Positions 8,827 through 18,047 are shown, counted from the first letter of the stretch. The stretch is DNA of 64,000 bases from Brevundimonas sp. (GCF_003248455.1 NZ_QFNM01000004.1:62001-126000), one strand, 5' to 3'. Program-made: numbers and translations. The notes: generated by a model not told the origin, from the sequence alone.

Positions 8827-9714
8827 TTAAGCGTCGCCGGCGGGTCGCACCGCGACCTCGTCCGGGGTTCTGAGATCGACCCGGGCGAAACCCAGGTCTA
8901 GCAGGCGTTCGCGCTGGTCCAGCGCATCGAGGCGGATCAGGGCCGCCTCCTGTTCGGTGGCGGGCAGCTGGATCAGGCTGCCGTCCTTGAGCCGCAGGTC
9001 CCAGCGTCGCTCGTCCACGCGGACCAGGGCGTCGATCTTGTTCATCAGGCGCGGACGCTGGGCCAGAAGCGGCAGGATTTCGCCGGCCGCCGCATCGGCG
9101 CCCTTGCCCACGACCAGCGGCAGGGTCGGATAGCGGCGCGCGTCGGCGCCCGCGATCACCTGGCCGCGCGCGTCGATGACCTTGATCTGCCCGGCCTCCT
9201 GCCAGACGGCCAGGCGGTCATGCTCCTTGACCTCGACGATCAAGGTGTCGGGCAGCAGGCGCACGACCCGCGCCGACTTGACCCAGCCCACGCCCTGCAC
9301 GCGGTCGCGGATGGCGTCCAGCTTCAGGCTGGTGATCGGCTGGCCGGATTGAAGGCCCAACGCCTGTCGGATCGCCGGCTCGGCCTCGGCCGAGGCGCCG
9401 GTGACATGCACCCGCTTCAGCGTCAGCCCCATGCCGGAGGTCAGGCTGTCGATCCCGTGAGAGACCGAGGCGCCGATCCGCTCGGCCCGCGCGCCGGTCG
9501 CCAGCACCCCGACCAGCAGCAAAGCGCCTGCGCCCAGCGCGATGACGGCGGTGCGGGACGAGATGTCGACACGGCCGATGGCGGCCATCTTGGCGGGAAT
9601 GGCCGACGCGTTAGGGTTTGCGCCGCGGGAACGTCCGCCGCCCCTGGGCGCCGCGCCGCGTCCCGGGGCCTGGGCGGAACCCTGTCGCCGACCGCCGCGA
9701 ACTACCGCGGGCAT
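8827..9714 (-). CDS. ftsQ: Cell division protein FtsQ
   Basis: 295 residues. FtsQ is a bitopic inner-membrane protein linking early and late divisome parts with FtsB and FtsL. There is a basic, Gly/Arg-rich cytoplasmic N-terminus, one membrane segment (VIALGAGALLLVGVLATG, about residues 57-74), then a POTRA domain starting near LKRVHVTGASAEAE and the FtsQ-type beta domain. The ATG at 9714 is preferred over one 7 codons upstream because GGAGGA lies 6 nt before it. The start overlaps the end of ddlB by 13 bp, which suggests translational coupling. Confidence 0.95.
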   Translation of the reverse strand: MPAVVRGGRRQGSAQAPGRGAAPRGGGRSRGANPNASAIPAKMAAIGRVDISSRTAVIALGAGALLLVGVLATGARAERIGASVSHGIDSLTSGMGLTLKRVHVTGASAEAEPAIRQALGLQSGQPITSLKLDAIRDRVQGVGWVKSARVVRLLPDTLIVEVKEHDRLAVWQEAGQIKVIDARGQVIAGADARRYPTLPLVVGKGADAAAGEILPLLAQRPRLMNKIDALVRVDERRWDLRLKDGSLIQLPATEQEAALIRLDALDQRERLLDLGFARVDLRTPDEVAVRPAGDA

Positions 9715-10643
9715 GAGGCGTCCTCCACCATCCACCGAACCAGATCGTCATAGCTCATTCCGGCATAGGCGGCCTGCTCGGGCGCGAGCGAGGTCGGGGT
9801 CATGCCGGGCTGGGTATTGACCTCCAACAGGACCAGATCGTCCTTAACGTCGTCATAACGGAAGTCGGACCGGGATACCCCGCGGCACCCCATGGCGGCG
9901 TGCGCCAGCTCGGCCTGACGCAGGGCCGCCTCGAACACATGCGGCGGCAGGACGGCCGGCAGGACGTGGACCGACCCGCCCGGCGCATACTTGGCCTCGT
10001 AGTCGTAGAAGCCCTTGGCGGGGGTGATGTCGGTCACGGTCAGGGCGCGCGGGCCGGACGCCTCGCCCAGCACGGCGACGCACAGTTCCTTGCCGGGAAT
10101 ATAGGGTTCGACGACGACCTGATCGCCGTAGGCCCAGCCGGGCTCGCCCACCTCGGCGACCGGGCGATTGGCCCCTTCGCGCACCAGGAAGACCCCGACG
10201 GAAGAGCCTTCGGCGTTGGGCTTGACCACATAGGGCGGGTCGATGACGTGACGGCTGGCGACCTCGTGGCGGTCGAACAGGCCGCCGCCCGGCACCTTGA
10301 CCCCCGCCATCCGCAGCACGGCCTTGGACTTTTCCTTGTCCATCGCCAGGGCCGAGGCCAAGACGCCGGAATGGGTGTAGGGAATGCGCAGCGTTTCGAG
10401 CACGCCCTGGACGCAGCCGTCCTCGCCCCAGGCGCCATGCAGGCAGTTCAACACCACATCGGGCCTGATCAAGCCGGACAGCACATTGGCCAGGTCCCGC
10501 CCGGCGTCCACGCGGCTGACGCGCACCCCCTGCCGCTCCAGCGCCTGGGCGCACTGCTCCCCCGACGACAGCGATACCTCTCGCTCGGCGGAAAGGCCGC
10601 CCATCAGGACGGCGACGTGAAGGTCTTTGAAAGCACGGGCCAT
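9702..10643 (-). CDS. ddlB: D-alanine--D-alanine ligase
   Basis: 313 residues. This ATP-grasp ligase makes D-Ala-D-Ala for the peptidoglycan stem peptide. It shows AVLMGGLSAEREVSLSSG at the N-terminus, LHGAWGEDGCVQG, the ATP-binding VVKPNAEGSSVGV segment and the metal-binding LLEVNTQPGMTPTSL near the C-terminus. GGAG lies 5 nt before the ATG at 10643. It overlaps ftsQ by 13 bp downstream, and murB lies 77 bp upstream on the same strand. Confidence 0.97.
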   Translation of the reverse strand: MARAFKDLHVAVLMGGLSAEREVSLSSGEQCAQALERQGVRVSRVDAGRDLANVLSGLIRPDVVLNCLHGAWGEDGCVQGVLETLRIPYTHSGVLASALAMDKEKSKAVLRMAGVKVPGGGLFDRHEVASRHVIDPPYVVKPNAEGSSVGVFLVREGANRPVAEVGEPGWAYGDQVVVEPYIPGKELCVAVLGEASGPRALTVTDITPAKGFYDYEAKYAPGGSVHVLPAVLPPHVFEAALRQAELAHAAMGCRGVSRSDFRYDDVKDDLVLLEVNTQPGMTPTSLAPEQAAYAGMSYDDLVRWMVEDASCPR

Positions 10644-10720
10644 AACGTCTCCGATTGCGGCCTACATGTTTAACAGGCCGTCAACCCTTCTCGCATCGCG
10701 CTCAATTTTGCGGAGGATTT

Positions 10721-11632
10721 TTAGGCGGGCCGTCCGATCCGCCTGATCTCCCAGTCCAGCTGAACGCCGGTCTTCGCCAGGACGTCAGCGCGGACCGCCT
10801 CGCCCAGCCCCTCGATGTCGGCGGCGGTGGCTTCTCCGGGATTGATCATGAAGTTGGAGTGCAGGTCGCTGAACAGGGCGCCGCCTCCCGTTTCGGCATG
10901 CAGCTTGCCGCGCCATCCGGCCTCGTCGACCAGTTTCCACGAGGAATGGCCCTTGGGGTTCTTGAAGGTGGAGCCGCCCGTCTTCTCGCGGATCGGCTGG
11001 GTGGTCTCGCGCCGGCGGGTGATCTCGGCGATCCGGGCGGCCACGGCCTCGGGGTCGTCCGGCGTTCCCCGATAGGTCGCCTCGACCCAGATGATCTCGG
11101 CCGGCGCCTGGGAATGGCGATAGGTGTAACCGAAGTCGGCCAGGGCGTAATCGATCCGCCGCCCCTGACGGTTAAGGCCCCAGGCCGAGACCAGCACATC
11201 CTTGGTCTCGGAACCATAACAGCCCGCATTCATCGTCAGTGCGCCGCCGATGGCGCCCGGGATCCCCGCATAGAACTCCAGCCCGGCGATCCCCGCCTTC
11301 GCGCTGGCCTTGGCCACCATGGAATCCAGAGCCCCCGCTCCGGCCGTGATCGTCAGCCCGTCCGCCACGACCTGCGCCCACGCCCTGCCCGCCAGGCGGA
11401 TCACCACCCCATCGACCCCGCCGTCGCGAACGATGACGTTCGACCCGACGCCCAGCACCGTCACCGGGACGGCCGGGTCCAGCGCCTTCAGGAAATCGGC
11501 CAGATCGTCGGCGTCCGCCGGAATGAACAGGACCTCGGCGGCGCCGCCCACCCGAAACCAGGTGTAGGGCGCCAACGGCTCGTCCCGCAGCAGCTTGCCG
11601 CGCACCTCCGGCAGATTATCGCGCCAGCTCAT
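10721..11632 (-). CDS. murB: UDP-N-acetylenolpyruvoylglucosamine reductase MurB
   Basis: 303 residues. MurB is the FAD enzyme that reduces enolpyruvyl-UDP-GlcNAc to UDP-MurNAc. The FAD-binding part shows YTWFRVGGAAEVL, LGVGSNVIVRDGG and EFYAGIPGAIGGALTMNAGCYG; the substrate domain shows KTGGSTFKNP, GALFSDLHSNFMIN (Ser as likely proton donor) and a late catalytic Glu in DWEIRRIG. Its ribosome-binding GGAG (11639-11642, 6 nt before the ATG) straddles the edge of a dispersed repeat that fills the gap to murC, so the repeat supplies half of it. Confidence 0.96.
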   Translation of the reverse strand: MSWRDNLPEVRGKLLRDEPLAPYTWFRVGGAAEVLFIPADADDLADFLKALDPAVPVTVLGVGSNVIVRDGGVDGVVIRLAGRAWAQVVADGLTITAGAGALDSMVAKASAKAGIAGLEFYAGIPGAIGGALTMNAGCYGSETKDVLVSAWGLNRQGRRIDYALADFGYTYRHSQAPAEIIWVEATYRGTPDDPEAVAARIAEITRRRETTQPIREKTGGSTFKNPKGHSSWKLVDEAGWRGKLHAETGGGALFSDLHSNFMINPGEATAADIEGLGEAVRADVLAKTGVQLDWEIRRIGRPA

Positions 11633-11640
11633 TCCACACT

Positions 11641-11769
11641 CCGCTCATCCCCGCGAAAGCGGAGACCCAGTTCTTCCACACACCCCGGCGGCGGACGCCG
11701 CTCGGCGCACACGATTCCAAATCCGCTCGCCCAAAACACCGGGCCCCGCTTTCGCGCGGACGAGCGGGG
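11641..11769. repeat. Dispersed palindromic repeat between murC and murB
   Basis: Two inverted arms, CCGCTCATCCCCGCGAAAGC at 11641-11660 continuing to 11668, and its near reverse complement at 11741-11769, enclose about 70 bp. The arms closely match those of the element inside murD at 44375-44474, so this is a second copy of one family. It fills the gap between murC (stop at 11774) and murB (start at 11632). Confidence 0.8.
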
Positions 11770-11773
11770 ATTT

Positions 11774-13198
11774 CTAGCCCAGCGCCTCCAGCTGCCCCGG
11801 CAAGCCATAGGCCCAGCTGGTGATGTCGCCCGCGCCCAGCAACACGACCACGTCGCCCGACTTCGCCTCGTCCTTGATCAGACGCGGCAGGACGGCGGCG
11901 TTCTCCAGCGCCTGGACCTGACGGTGGCCGTAGCGGCGCACGCCATCGGCCAGGGCGTGCTTGTCCACCCCTTCGATCGGTTGTTCGCCGGCGGGATAGA
12001 CGTCGGCGACGATCACGCTGTCGGCGTCCGAGAAACTGGTCGAGAACTCGTCCATCAGGTCGCGCAGGCGGGTGTAGCGGTGCGGCTGGACCACGGCGAT
12101 GACGCGGCCTTCCGCCACCTGGCGCGCCGCCTTCAAGACGGCGGCGATCTCGACCGGGTGATGGCCATAGTCGTCGACGATGCGCACGCCGTTCACGACG
12201 CCCGTGGTGGTGAAGCGGCGCTTGACCCCGCCGAAGCCGGCCAGGCCGCTGCGGATCGCGTCGTCCGAAACGTCCAGCTCGCGCGCCACGGCGATGGCGG
12301 CCAGGGCGTTCGACACATTATGCCAGCCGGCCATGGGCAGGTGCAGGCGCTCGATCCGGCGGGTCTCGTCGTTCTGCCCCCCGCCCTGAATGACGACGTC
12401 GAACCGGGCGCCGTCCGGTCCCATCTGGCAGTTGTCGGCCCGCACCATGGCCTGAGGATTGGTCCCATAGGTCACGAGCCGCCGGTTATCGATGGAGGCG
12501 ACCAGCTTCTGCACCTCGGGGTGGTCCAGGCAGACCGCGGCGAAACCGTAGAAGGGAATGTTCTCGACGAAGTCCACGAACGCCTTACGCACCGCGTCGA
12601 AGTCGCCGTAGTGGTCGAGATGTTCCGGGTCGATATTGGTGACGATGGCGACGGTGGACTTCAGGCGCAGGAAGCTGCCGTCCGACTCGTCCGCCTCCAC
12701 CACGATCCAGTCGCCGTCGCCCACCTTGGCGTTGGTGCCATAGGCGTTGATGATGCCGCCGTTGACCACCGTGGGGTCCAGGCCCGCCGCATCCAGCAGG
12801 GTCGCCACCATCGAGGTCGTGGTCGTCTTGCCGTGGGTGCCCCCCACCGCGATGGAGAATTGCAGCCGCATCAGTTCGGCCAGCATCTCGGCCCGGCGGA
12901 CCAGGGGGATGCGCCGCTCGCGCGCGGCCTTCAGCTCCGGGTTCTCGGCCTTGACCGCCGTCGAATAGACCACAGCCGACACGCCTTCGCCCAGATGGGC
13001 GGCGTCGTGGCCGATGAAGATCTTGGCGCCCAGCTGTTCCAGCCGCTCGATGTTGGCGCTGGCCTTGGCGTCCGAGCCCTGAACCGAATAGCCGATCTTC
13101 AGCATGATCTCGGCGATGCCGCTCATGCCGATGCCGCCGATGCCGACGAAGTGGACGGGACCGAGGTCGAACGGAACGGGGCGAAGGCGTGCGATCAT
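11774..13198 (-). CDS. murC: UDP-N-acetylmuramate--L-alanine ligase MurC
   Basis: 474 residues. MurC adds the first L-Ala to UDP-MurNAc. The Rossmann N-terminal domain starts HFVGIGGIGMSGIAE; the central ATPase has GGTHGKTTTTSMVATLL (about residue 118) and EADESDGSFL; the C-terminal domain has DDYGHHPVEI, QPHRYTRLRDL and LLGAGDI. It is the first gene of this dcw block on the minus strand. The katE gene diverges from it across about 180 bp that must hold its promoter. In most dcw clusters murG would lie directly upstream; here it is absent. Confidence 0.97.
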   Translation of the reverse strand: MIARLRPVPFDLGPVHFVGIGGIGMSGIAEIMLKIGYSVQGSDAKASANIERLEQLGAKIFIGHDAAHLGEGVSAVVYSTAVKAENPELKAARERRIPLVRRAEMLAELMRLQFSIAVGGTHGKTTTTSMVATLLDAAGLDPTVVNGGIINAYGTNAKVGDGDWIVVEADESDGSFLRLKSTVAIVTNIDPEHLDHYGDFDAVRKAFVDFVENIPFYGFAAVCLDHPEVQKLVASIDNRRLVTYGTNPQAMVRADNCQMGPDGARFDVVIQGGGQNDETRRIERLHLPMAGWHNVSNALAAIAVARELDVSDDAIRSGLAGFGGVKRRFTTTGVVNGVRIVDDYGHHPVEIAAVLKAARQVAEGRVIAVVQPHRYTRLRDLMDEFSTSFSDADSVIVADVYPAGEQPIEGVDKHALADGVRRYGHRQVQALENAAVLPRLIKDEAKSGDVVVLLGAGDITSWAYGLPGQLEALG

Positions 13199-13378
13199 GC
13201 TGCGTCATAACCGCCGCCTCGCCTCCTGCGAAGGGCGCGCCGCGCGCGGAGCGAACTTTTCTGGATGCGACGCCCGACGCCTTGCGCGCGACCGAACAGA
13301 ACCATTCGCAAACCCATGGCGTTAGCAGGGAGATGCGCGCCACGCCCTGTGCGCGCCGGCTTCCCGAAAGGTTTTCAG

Positions 13379-15466
13379 ATGGCCAAGACCCCCGCGCGCG
13401 CCCCGGCGTCCGAGACCGGCGACGGCGGCGAACTGCACCAGATCGCCTCCGCGCCCGACGCCCGCACCACCACCAATCATGGCGCGCCGATCAGCGACAA
13501 CCAGAATTCGCTGAAGGCCGGACCGCGCGGCTCGACCCTGCTGGAGGACTTCATCCTTCGCGAGAAGATCCAGCATTTCGACCATGAGCGAATCCCCGAG
13601 CGGATCGTCCATGCGCGCGGCTCGGCCGCCCACGGCTTCTTCGAATTGACCGACAGTCTGGCGGACTACACCACCGCCAAAATCCTGACCGAGGTCGGCA
13701 AGCAGACCGAGGTCTTCACCCGCTTCTCCACCGTGGCCGGCGGGGCCGGCTCGATCGACACGCCGCGCGACGTGCGCGGTTTCGCGGTCAAATTCTACAC
13801 CACCGAGGGGAACTGGGACCTGGTCGGCAACAACATCCCGGTCTTCTTCATCCAGGACGCGATCAAATTCCCCGATCTAATCCATTCGGTGAAGATGGAG
13901 GCCGACCGCGGCTATCCCCAGGCGGCCAGCGCGCACGACACCTTCTGGGACTTCATCGGCCTGATGCCGGAATCGACCCACATGATCATGTGGGCCATGT
14001 CGGACCGCGCCATTCCGCGCTCCTATCGGATGATCGAGGGCTTCGGCGTCAACACCTTCCGCCTGGTCAACGCCAAGGGCGAGGCGACCTTCGTCAAGTT
14101 CCACTGGCGGCCAAAGCTGGGGACGCAATCGACCTGCTGGGACGAGGCGGTCAAGATCGCCGGCGCCGATCCCGACTATCACCGCCGCGACCTGTTCGAG
14201 GCCATCGCCCAAGGCGATTTCCCCGAGTGGGAGTTCGGGGTGCAGCTGTTCACCCAAGAAGAGGCCGACGCCCTGCCCTTCGACATTCTGGACGCCACGA
14301 AATTGGTGCCCGAAGAGGACTATCCGATCCGCGTCGTCGGCCGCATGGTCCTGAACCGCAACCCGGACAACTTCTTCGCCGAAACGGAACAGGCGGCCTT
14401 CCTGCCGACCAACATCGTGCCGGGCATCGACTTCTCGGAAGATCCGCTGCTGCAAGGCCGGCTGTTCTCCTACCAGGACACCCAGTTGTCGCGCCTGGGC
14501 ACGGTCAACTTCCACCAGATACCGATCAACCAGGCCAAGGGCTGCCCCTTCCAGAACTTCCAGCGCGACGGCCAGATGCAGACCCAGGTCTTCAAGGGCC
14601 GCGCGAACTACGAGCCCAACAGCCTGGCCCAGGCAGGAGAGGAAGGCGGCCCGCGCGAGGATTCCAAAGGGGGCTTTCGCACCGCGCCCATCCCGGTCCA
14701 GGGCGAGAAGGTGCGTCTGCGCGCCGAGACCTTCGCCGACCACTACAGCCAGGCGCGGCTGTTCTTCCGTTCGCAGACCGAGATCGAACAGGCCCACCTG
14801 GCCAGCGCCATCGTCTTCGAACTGTCGAAGGTCTCCCTGGCCCATGTCCGCGAACGGATTCTGGCCAATCTGCAGAACGTGGACGAAACCCTGGCCCAGC
14901 GTGTGGCCGACGGGCTGAACCTGCCCCTGCCTGCGGCCTCGGAGCCCGCTGTGGCGCCGATCGACCTGGAGCCGTCGCCCGCCCTTCGCATCGTCGGCAA
15001 ATATCCCGACACCCTGAAAGGGCGAAAGGTCGCCGTCCTGGTGGCCGACGGATCGGACGGAACGGTCGTCGATGCGGTCAGGGCGGCGGTGGAAGGCGAC
15101 GAAGGCTCGATCTTCATCGTCGCGCCCAAGATCGGCGGGGCCAAGCTCAAGGACGGATCGACCCTGGCCGCCGACGGCCAACTGGCCGGCAGCCCGTCGG
15201 TCCTGTTCGACGCCGTCGCGGTCGTCCTGTCCGATGACGGCTGCGCGACGTTGATGAACGAAAGCGCCGCCGTCGACTTCGTCAAGGACGCCTTCGGCCA
15301 CCTCAAGGCCATCGGTCATACCCCCGAGGCCCAGCCCCTGCTGGACAAGGCAGGCGTTGAGCCGGATGCGGGTGTGATCGACCTCGCCAAGGACGCCGAC
15401 GGCTTCCTCGCCCCCGCGCGCACCCGTCAGTGGGACCGCGAGCCCAAGGTCCGAATGCTGGCCTGA
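13379..15466 (+). CDS. katE: Large-subunit catalase with C-terminal DJ-1/PfpI-like domain (HPII type)
   Basis: 695 residues, in the range of clade 2 monofunctional catalases. It breaks down hydrogen peroxide with a haem cofactor. The catalytic His is in ERIVHARGSAAHG (about residue 77), the Asn in DLVGNNIPVFF (about 149) and the proximal haem Tyr in GRLFSYQDTQLSR (about 364). From about residue 535 an extra domain starts GRKVAVLVADGSDG, the glutamine-amidotransferase-like domain of HPII enzymes. The ATG at 13379 was chosen because the preceding 38 codons show no family resemblance and AAGG lies just upstream. It is divergent from murC and is followed by a hairpin. Confidence 0.95.
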   Translation: MAKTPARAPASETGDGGELHQIASAPDARTTTNHGAPISDNQNSLKAGPRGSTLLEDFILREKIQHFDHERIPERIVHARGSAAHGFFELTDSLADYTTAKILTEVGKQTEVFTRFSTVAGGAGSIDTPRDVRGFAVKFYTTEGNWDLVGNNIPVFFIQDAIKFPDLIHSVKMEADRGYPQAASAHDTFWDFIGLMPESTHMIMWAMSDRAIPRSYRMIEGFGVNTFRLVNAKGEATFVKFHWRPKLGTQSTCWDEAVKIAGADPDYHRRDLFEAIAQGDFPEWEFGVQLFTQEEADALPFDILDATKLVPEEDYPIRVVGRMVLNRNPDNFFAETEQAAFLPTNIVPGIDFSEDPLLQGRLFSYQDTQLSRLGTVNFHQIPINQAKGCPFQNFQRDGQMQTQVFKGRANYEPNSLAQAGEEGGPREDSKGGFRTAPIPVQGEKVRLRAETFADHYSQARLFFRSQTEIEQAHLASAIVFELSKVSLAHVRERILANLQNVDETLAQRVADGLNLPLPAASEPAVAPIDLEPSPALRIVGKYPDTLKGRKVAVLVADGSDGTVVDAVRAAVEGDEGSIFIVAPKIGGAKLKDGSTLAADGQLAGSPSVLFDAVAVVLSDDGCATLMNESAAVDFVKDAFGHLKAIGHTPEAQPLLDKAGVEPDAGVIDLAKDADGFLAPARTRQWDREPKVRMLA

Positions 15467-15474
15467 CGACGACG

Positions 15475-15502
15475 TAACCGGCGCGATGCGTCGCGCCGGT
15501 TA
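15475..15502 (+). terminator. Hairpin after katE
   Basis: A perfect 12-bp inverted repeat (TAACCGGCGCGA / TCGCGCCGGTTA) with a TGCG loop begins 8 bp after the katE stop. No long T-run follows. It probably ends katE transcripts before ccrM. Confidence 0.6.
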
Positions 15503-15509
15503 CTCCACC

Positions 15510-15525
15510 TTAACCACAAGGATTC
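15510..15525 (+). promoter_or_regulatory. CtrA half-site and GANTC site upstream of ccrM
   Basis: TTAACCA at 15510-15516 matches the CtrA half-site and GATTC at 15521-15525 is a CcrM target. In Caulobacter, ccrM is activated by CtrA and carries GANTC sites in its leader, so the methylase can sense methylation at its own gene. Only the motifs are seen here. Confidence 0.45.
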
Positions 15526-15562
15526 ACCATCGCGGCTCTCAATGTTTCGGGGCCGCGTTTCC

Positions 15563-16654
15563 ATGTCCGATCTGAAGACCCCTGTCCTGGCCAAGGACGT
15601 CATTCACCGTGGCGACTGCATCGAGGTGCTGAAAAGCCTGCCCGACGCCTCGGTGGACATGGTCTTCGCCGACCCGCCCTATAATCTTCAGCTGGGCGGA
15701 GACCTGCTGCGTCCCGACAACTCCAAGGTCGACGCCGTGGACGACGACTGGGACAAGTTCGGCAGCTTCGCCGAATACGACGCCTTCACCCGCGCCTGGC
15801 TGGCGGAATGCCGTCGGGTGCTGAAGCCGGAAGGCTCGATCTGGGTGATCGGCTCCTATCACAACATCTTCAGGCTGGGATCGGCGATCCAGGACCTGGG
15901 CTTCTGGGTGCTGAACGACATCATCTGGCGCAAGTCCAACCCGATGCCGAACTTCAAGGGCACGCGCTTCACCAACGCCCACGAGACCCTGATCTGGGCC
16001 GCCCGGTCGCGCGACCAGAAGCGTTACACCTTCAACTACGACGCCCTGAAGGCCTTCAACGAAGACACCCAGATGCGCTCCGACTGGACCTTCGCCCTGT
16101 GCACCGGCGAGGAGCGGATCAAGGACGCCGACGGCAAGAAGGCCCACCCCACCCAGAAGCCCGAGGCCCTGCTGCACCGCGTGCTTCTGGCGGCGACCCG
16201 CCCGGGCGACGTGATCCTGGACCCCTTCTTCGGCACCGGCACCACCGGCGCCGCCGCCAAGCGCCTGGGTCGCAGCTATATCGGCATCGAACGCGACGAG
16301 ACCTACGCCCAGGTCGCCGAGACCCGCATCGCCTCGGTCCTGCCGGCCCGGCCCGAGGACCTGGTCGTCACCACCTCCAAACGCGCCGAGCCCAAGGTGC
16401 CGTTCGGCGCCCTGGTCGAGGCGGGCCTCCTGCACCCCGGCGACCGCCTGTACTGCCCCAAGGGCGAGCGCGAGGCCCGCGTGCGCGCCGATGGATCGCT
16501 GGTCCACGGCTCCCTGACCGGCTCCATCCACAAGCTGGGCGCCCTGCTGGAGAATGCGCCCGCCTGCAACGGCTGGACCTATTGGCGGTTCAAGACGGAC
16601 CAGGGTTTGAAATCCATCGACGCCCTGCGATCCGAGGTGCGCGCCGCGATGTGA
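15563..16654 (+). CDS. ccrM: Cell-cycle DNA adenine methyltransferase CcrM (GANTC)
   Basis: 363 residues. CcrM methylates the adenine in GANTC late in the cell cycle of many Alphaproteobacteria. Catalytic motif IV is FADPPYNLQLGGDLLRPDNS (DPPY at about residue 37) and the SAM-binding motif is LDPFFGTGTTGAAAKRLG (about 222). The C-terminal extension with KRAEPKVPFGALVEAGLL, GSIHKLGA and ACNGWTYWRF is the CcrM-specific domain that separates it from HinfI-type enzymes. The ATG at 15563 gives MSDLKTPVLA; another ATG at 15542 is possible and neither has a strong ribosome-binding site. Elsewhere ccrM is often near mutY; here mutY is about 21 kb away. Confidence 0.96.
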   Translation: MSDLKTPVLAKDVIHRGDCIEVLKSLPDASVDMVFADPPYNLQLGGDLLRPDNSKVDAVDDDWDKFGSFAEYDAFTRAWLAECRRVLKPEGSIWVIGSYHNIFRLGSAIQDLGFWVLNDIIWRKSNPMPNFKGTRFTNAHETLIWAARSRDQKRYTFNYDALKAFNEDTQMRSDWTFALCTGEERIKDADGKKAHPTQKPEALLHRVLLAATRPGDVILDPFFGTGTTGAAAKRLGRSYIGIERDETYAQVAETRIASVLPARPEDLVVTTSKRAEPKVPFGALVEAGLLHPGDRLYCPKGEREARVRADGSLVHGSLTGSIHKLGALLENAPACNGWTYWRFKTDQGLKSIDALRSEVRAAM

Positions 16655-16853
16655 TTTCGCCTGCGACCCGCTGTCGCAGCAATCACATCAATGACTTAGG
16701 ATCGAGTGTGTACGATTCCACACGCCGAATAGGCATAGCTTCGCTGTAACCCGCCGAAACTGTTGCGAAAAATCCACCCTCGCGGTGGAACTTCGCAGTT
16801 GCGAGAACATTGATGTCCGTGGCCCGCAAGAGCGGGGTTCGGAGCATTTCATC

Positions 16854-17969
16854 ATGAAGATCGCGCAGATCACCCCGTTGTATGAAGCTGTCCCGCCGAA
16901 GCTGTACGGCGGGACCGAACGCGTGGTCGCGCATCTAACGGACGCCCTGGTCGATCTGGGCCACGACGTCACCCTGTTCGCCAGCGCCGACGCCCAGACC
17001 AAGGCGCGCCTGGTGCCCGTCCGCGATCAGGCCATCCGGCTGGATCCGGCGCCGTTGAAGTCCGACCTGGCCGCACACCTGTCCATGCTGGGCGAGGTGC
17101 TGGACCGCGCCGACGAATTCGACGTCATCCATTTCCACACCGACATGGTCCATTTCCCGCTGTTCCAGATGTATGCGGACAAGACCCTGACCACTCTGCA
17201 CGGTCGGCTGGACATGAAGGACCTGCCCGGCGTCTATGCGCGCTGGAGCGAATTCGGCTTGGTCTCCATCTCCGACGATCAGCGCAAGCCCCTGCATTTC
17301 GCCAACTGGAAAGCCACCGTTCATCACGGCATGCCGGGCGATCAATATGTCTTCTCGCCGAAGTCCGAGGGCTATCTGGCCTTCCTCGGCCGCATCTCGC
17401 CTGAAAAGCGGCCCGACCGCGCCATAGAGATCGCCACCAAGCTGGGCAGGCGGCTGAAAATGGCCGCCAAGGTGGACGCCGCCGACAAACGCTATTGGGA
17501 AGAGACGATTCGCCCTCTGGTCGACTCCAATCCTCTGGTCGAATTCATAGGGGAGATCGGCGACCACCAGAAGTCCGCCTTTTTGGGCGGAGCCGACGCC
17601 TTGCTGTTTCCCATCGACTGGCCGGAACCATTCGGCCTGGTGATGATCGAGGCCATGGCCTGCGGCACGCCGGTCGTCGCCTTCCGCTGCGGCTCGACGC
17701 CCGAGGTGATCGAGGACGGGGCCACCGGCTTCCTGGTCGATACGATGGAACAGGCCGTCGCCGCCGCCGGCCGCGTCCATCTGCTGGACCGCGAGGCCGT
17801 GCGGGCCCGGTTCGATCTTCGGTTCTCGGCCACCGCCATGGCCCGCCGCTATCTGGACGTCTATGGCGACCTGCTGGCGCGGCGGCCGTTCGCCGAGGCG
17901 CCGCTGGACGAAGTGGTCACGCCCCTGCGATCGCGCGGCGAGGATCGCAGCTTCGCGGCCCTGGCCTGA
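16854..17969 (+). CDS. Family 4 glycosyltransferase
   Basis: 371 residues with a GT-B fold. The N-terminal half begins MKIAQITPLYEAVPP with KLYGGTERVVAHLTDAL; the C-terminal half has YLAFLGRISPEKRPDRAI (about residue 175) and the donor-binding WPEPFGLVMIEAMACGTPVVAF with TPEVIEDG. GGAG about 11 nt upstream supports the start at 16854. The next gene on the strand is a glycogen-debranching-type glycosidase, so the pair may act on the same glucan or compatible solute. The exact sugar donor and acceptor cannot be read from the sequence. About 200 bp upstream, after ccrM, hold only a weak 7-bp hairpin at 16661-16679 and the presumed promoter. Confidence 0.88.
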   Translation: MKIAQITPLYEAVPPKLYGGTERVVAHLTDALVDLGHDVTLFASADAQTKARLVPVRDQAIRLDPAPLKSDLAAHLSMLGEVLDRADEFDVIHFHTDMVHFPLFQMYADKTLTTLHGRLDMKDLPGVYARWSEFGLVSISDDQRKPLHFANWKATVHHGMPGDQYVFSPKSEGYLAFLGRISPEKRPDRAIEIATKLGRRLKMAAKVDAADKRYWEETIRPLVDSNPLVEFIGEIGDHQKSAFLGGADALLFPIDWPEPFGLVMIEAMACGTPVVAFRCGSTPEVIEDGATGFLVDTMEQAVAAAGRVHLLDREAVRARFDLRFSATAMARRYLDVYGDLLARRPFAEAPLDEVVTPLRSRGEDRSFAALA

Positions 17970-18020
17970 CGGCTTTCGTCGGCCAGTCGCGACGGCGCTT
18001 CGACAATCCGATAAATAAGG

Positions 18021-18047
18021 GGCGGCGGAGGTGAACTCTCCGCCGCC
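18021..18047 (+). terminator. Hairpin between the glycosyltransferase and glycosidase genes
   Basis: A perfect 10-bp GC-rich stem (GGCGGCGGAG / CTCCGCCGCC) with a GTGAACT loop starts 51 bp after the glycosyltransferase stop. No T-run follows, so termination may be weak. Confidence 0.4.

Noticed and set aside
4446..8873. A 1475-residue open frame on the plus strand opposite the TonB receptor and ftsA.
   Set aside because: It is the antisense shadow of two clearly real genes. Such frames are common in high-GC DNA because the mirror of the coding frame lacks stops; no domain resemblance.
10655..13210. An 851-residue frame on the plus strand across murB and murC.
   Set aside because: Antisense shadow of two complete Mur enzymes.
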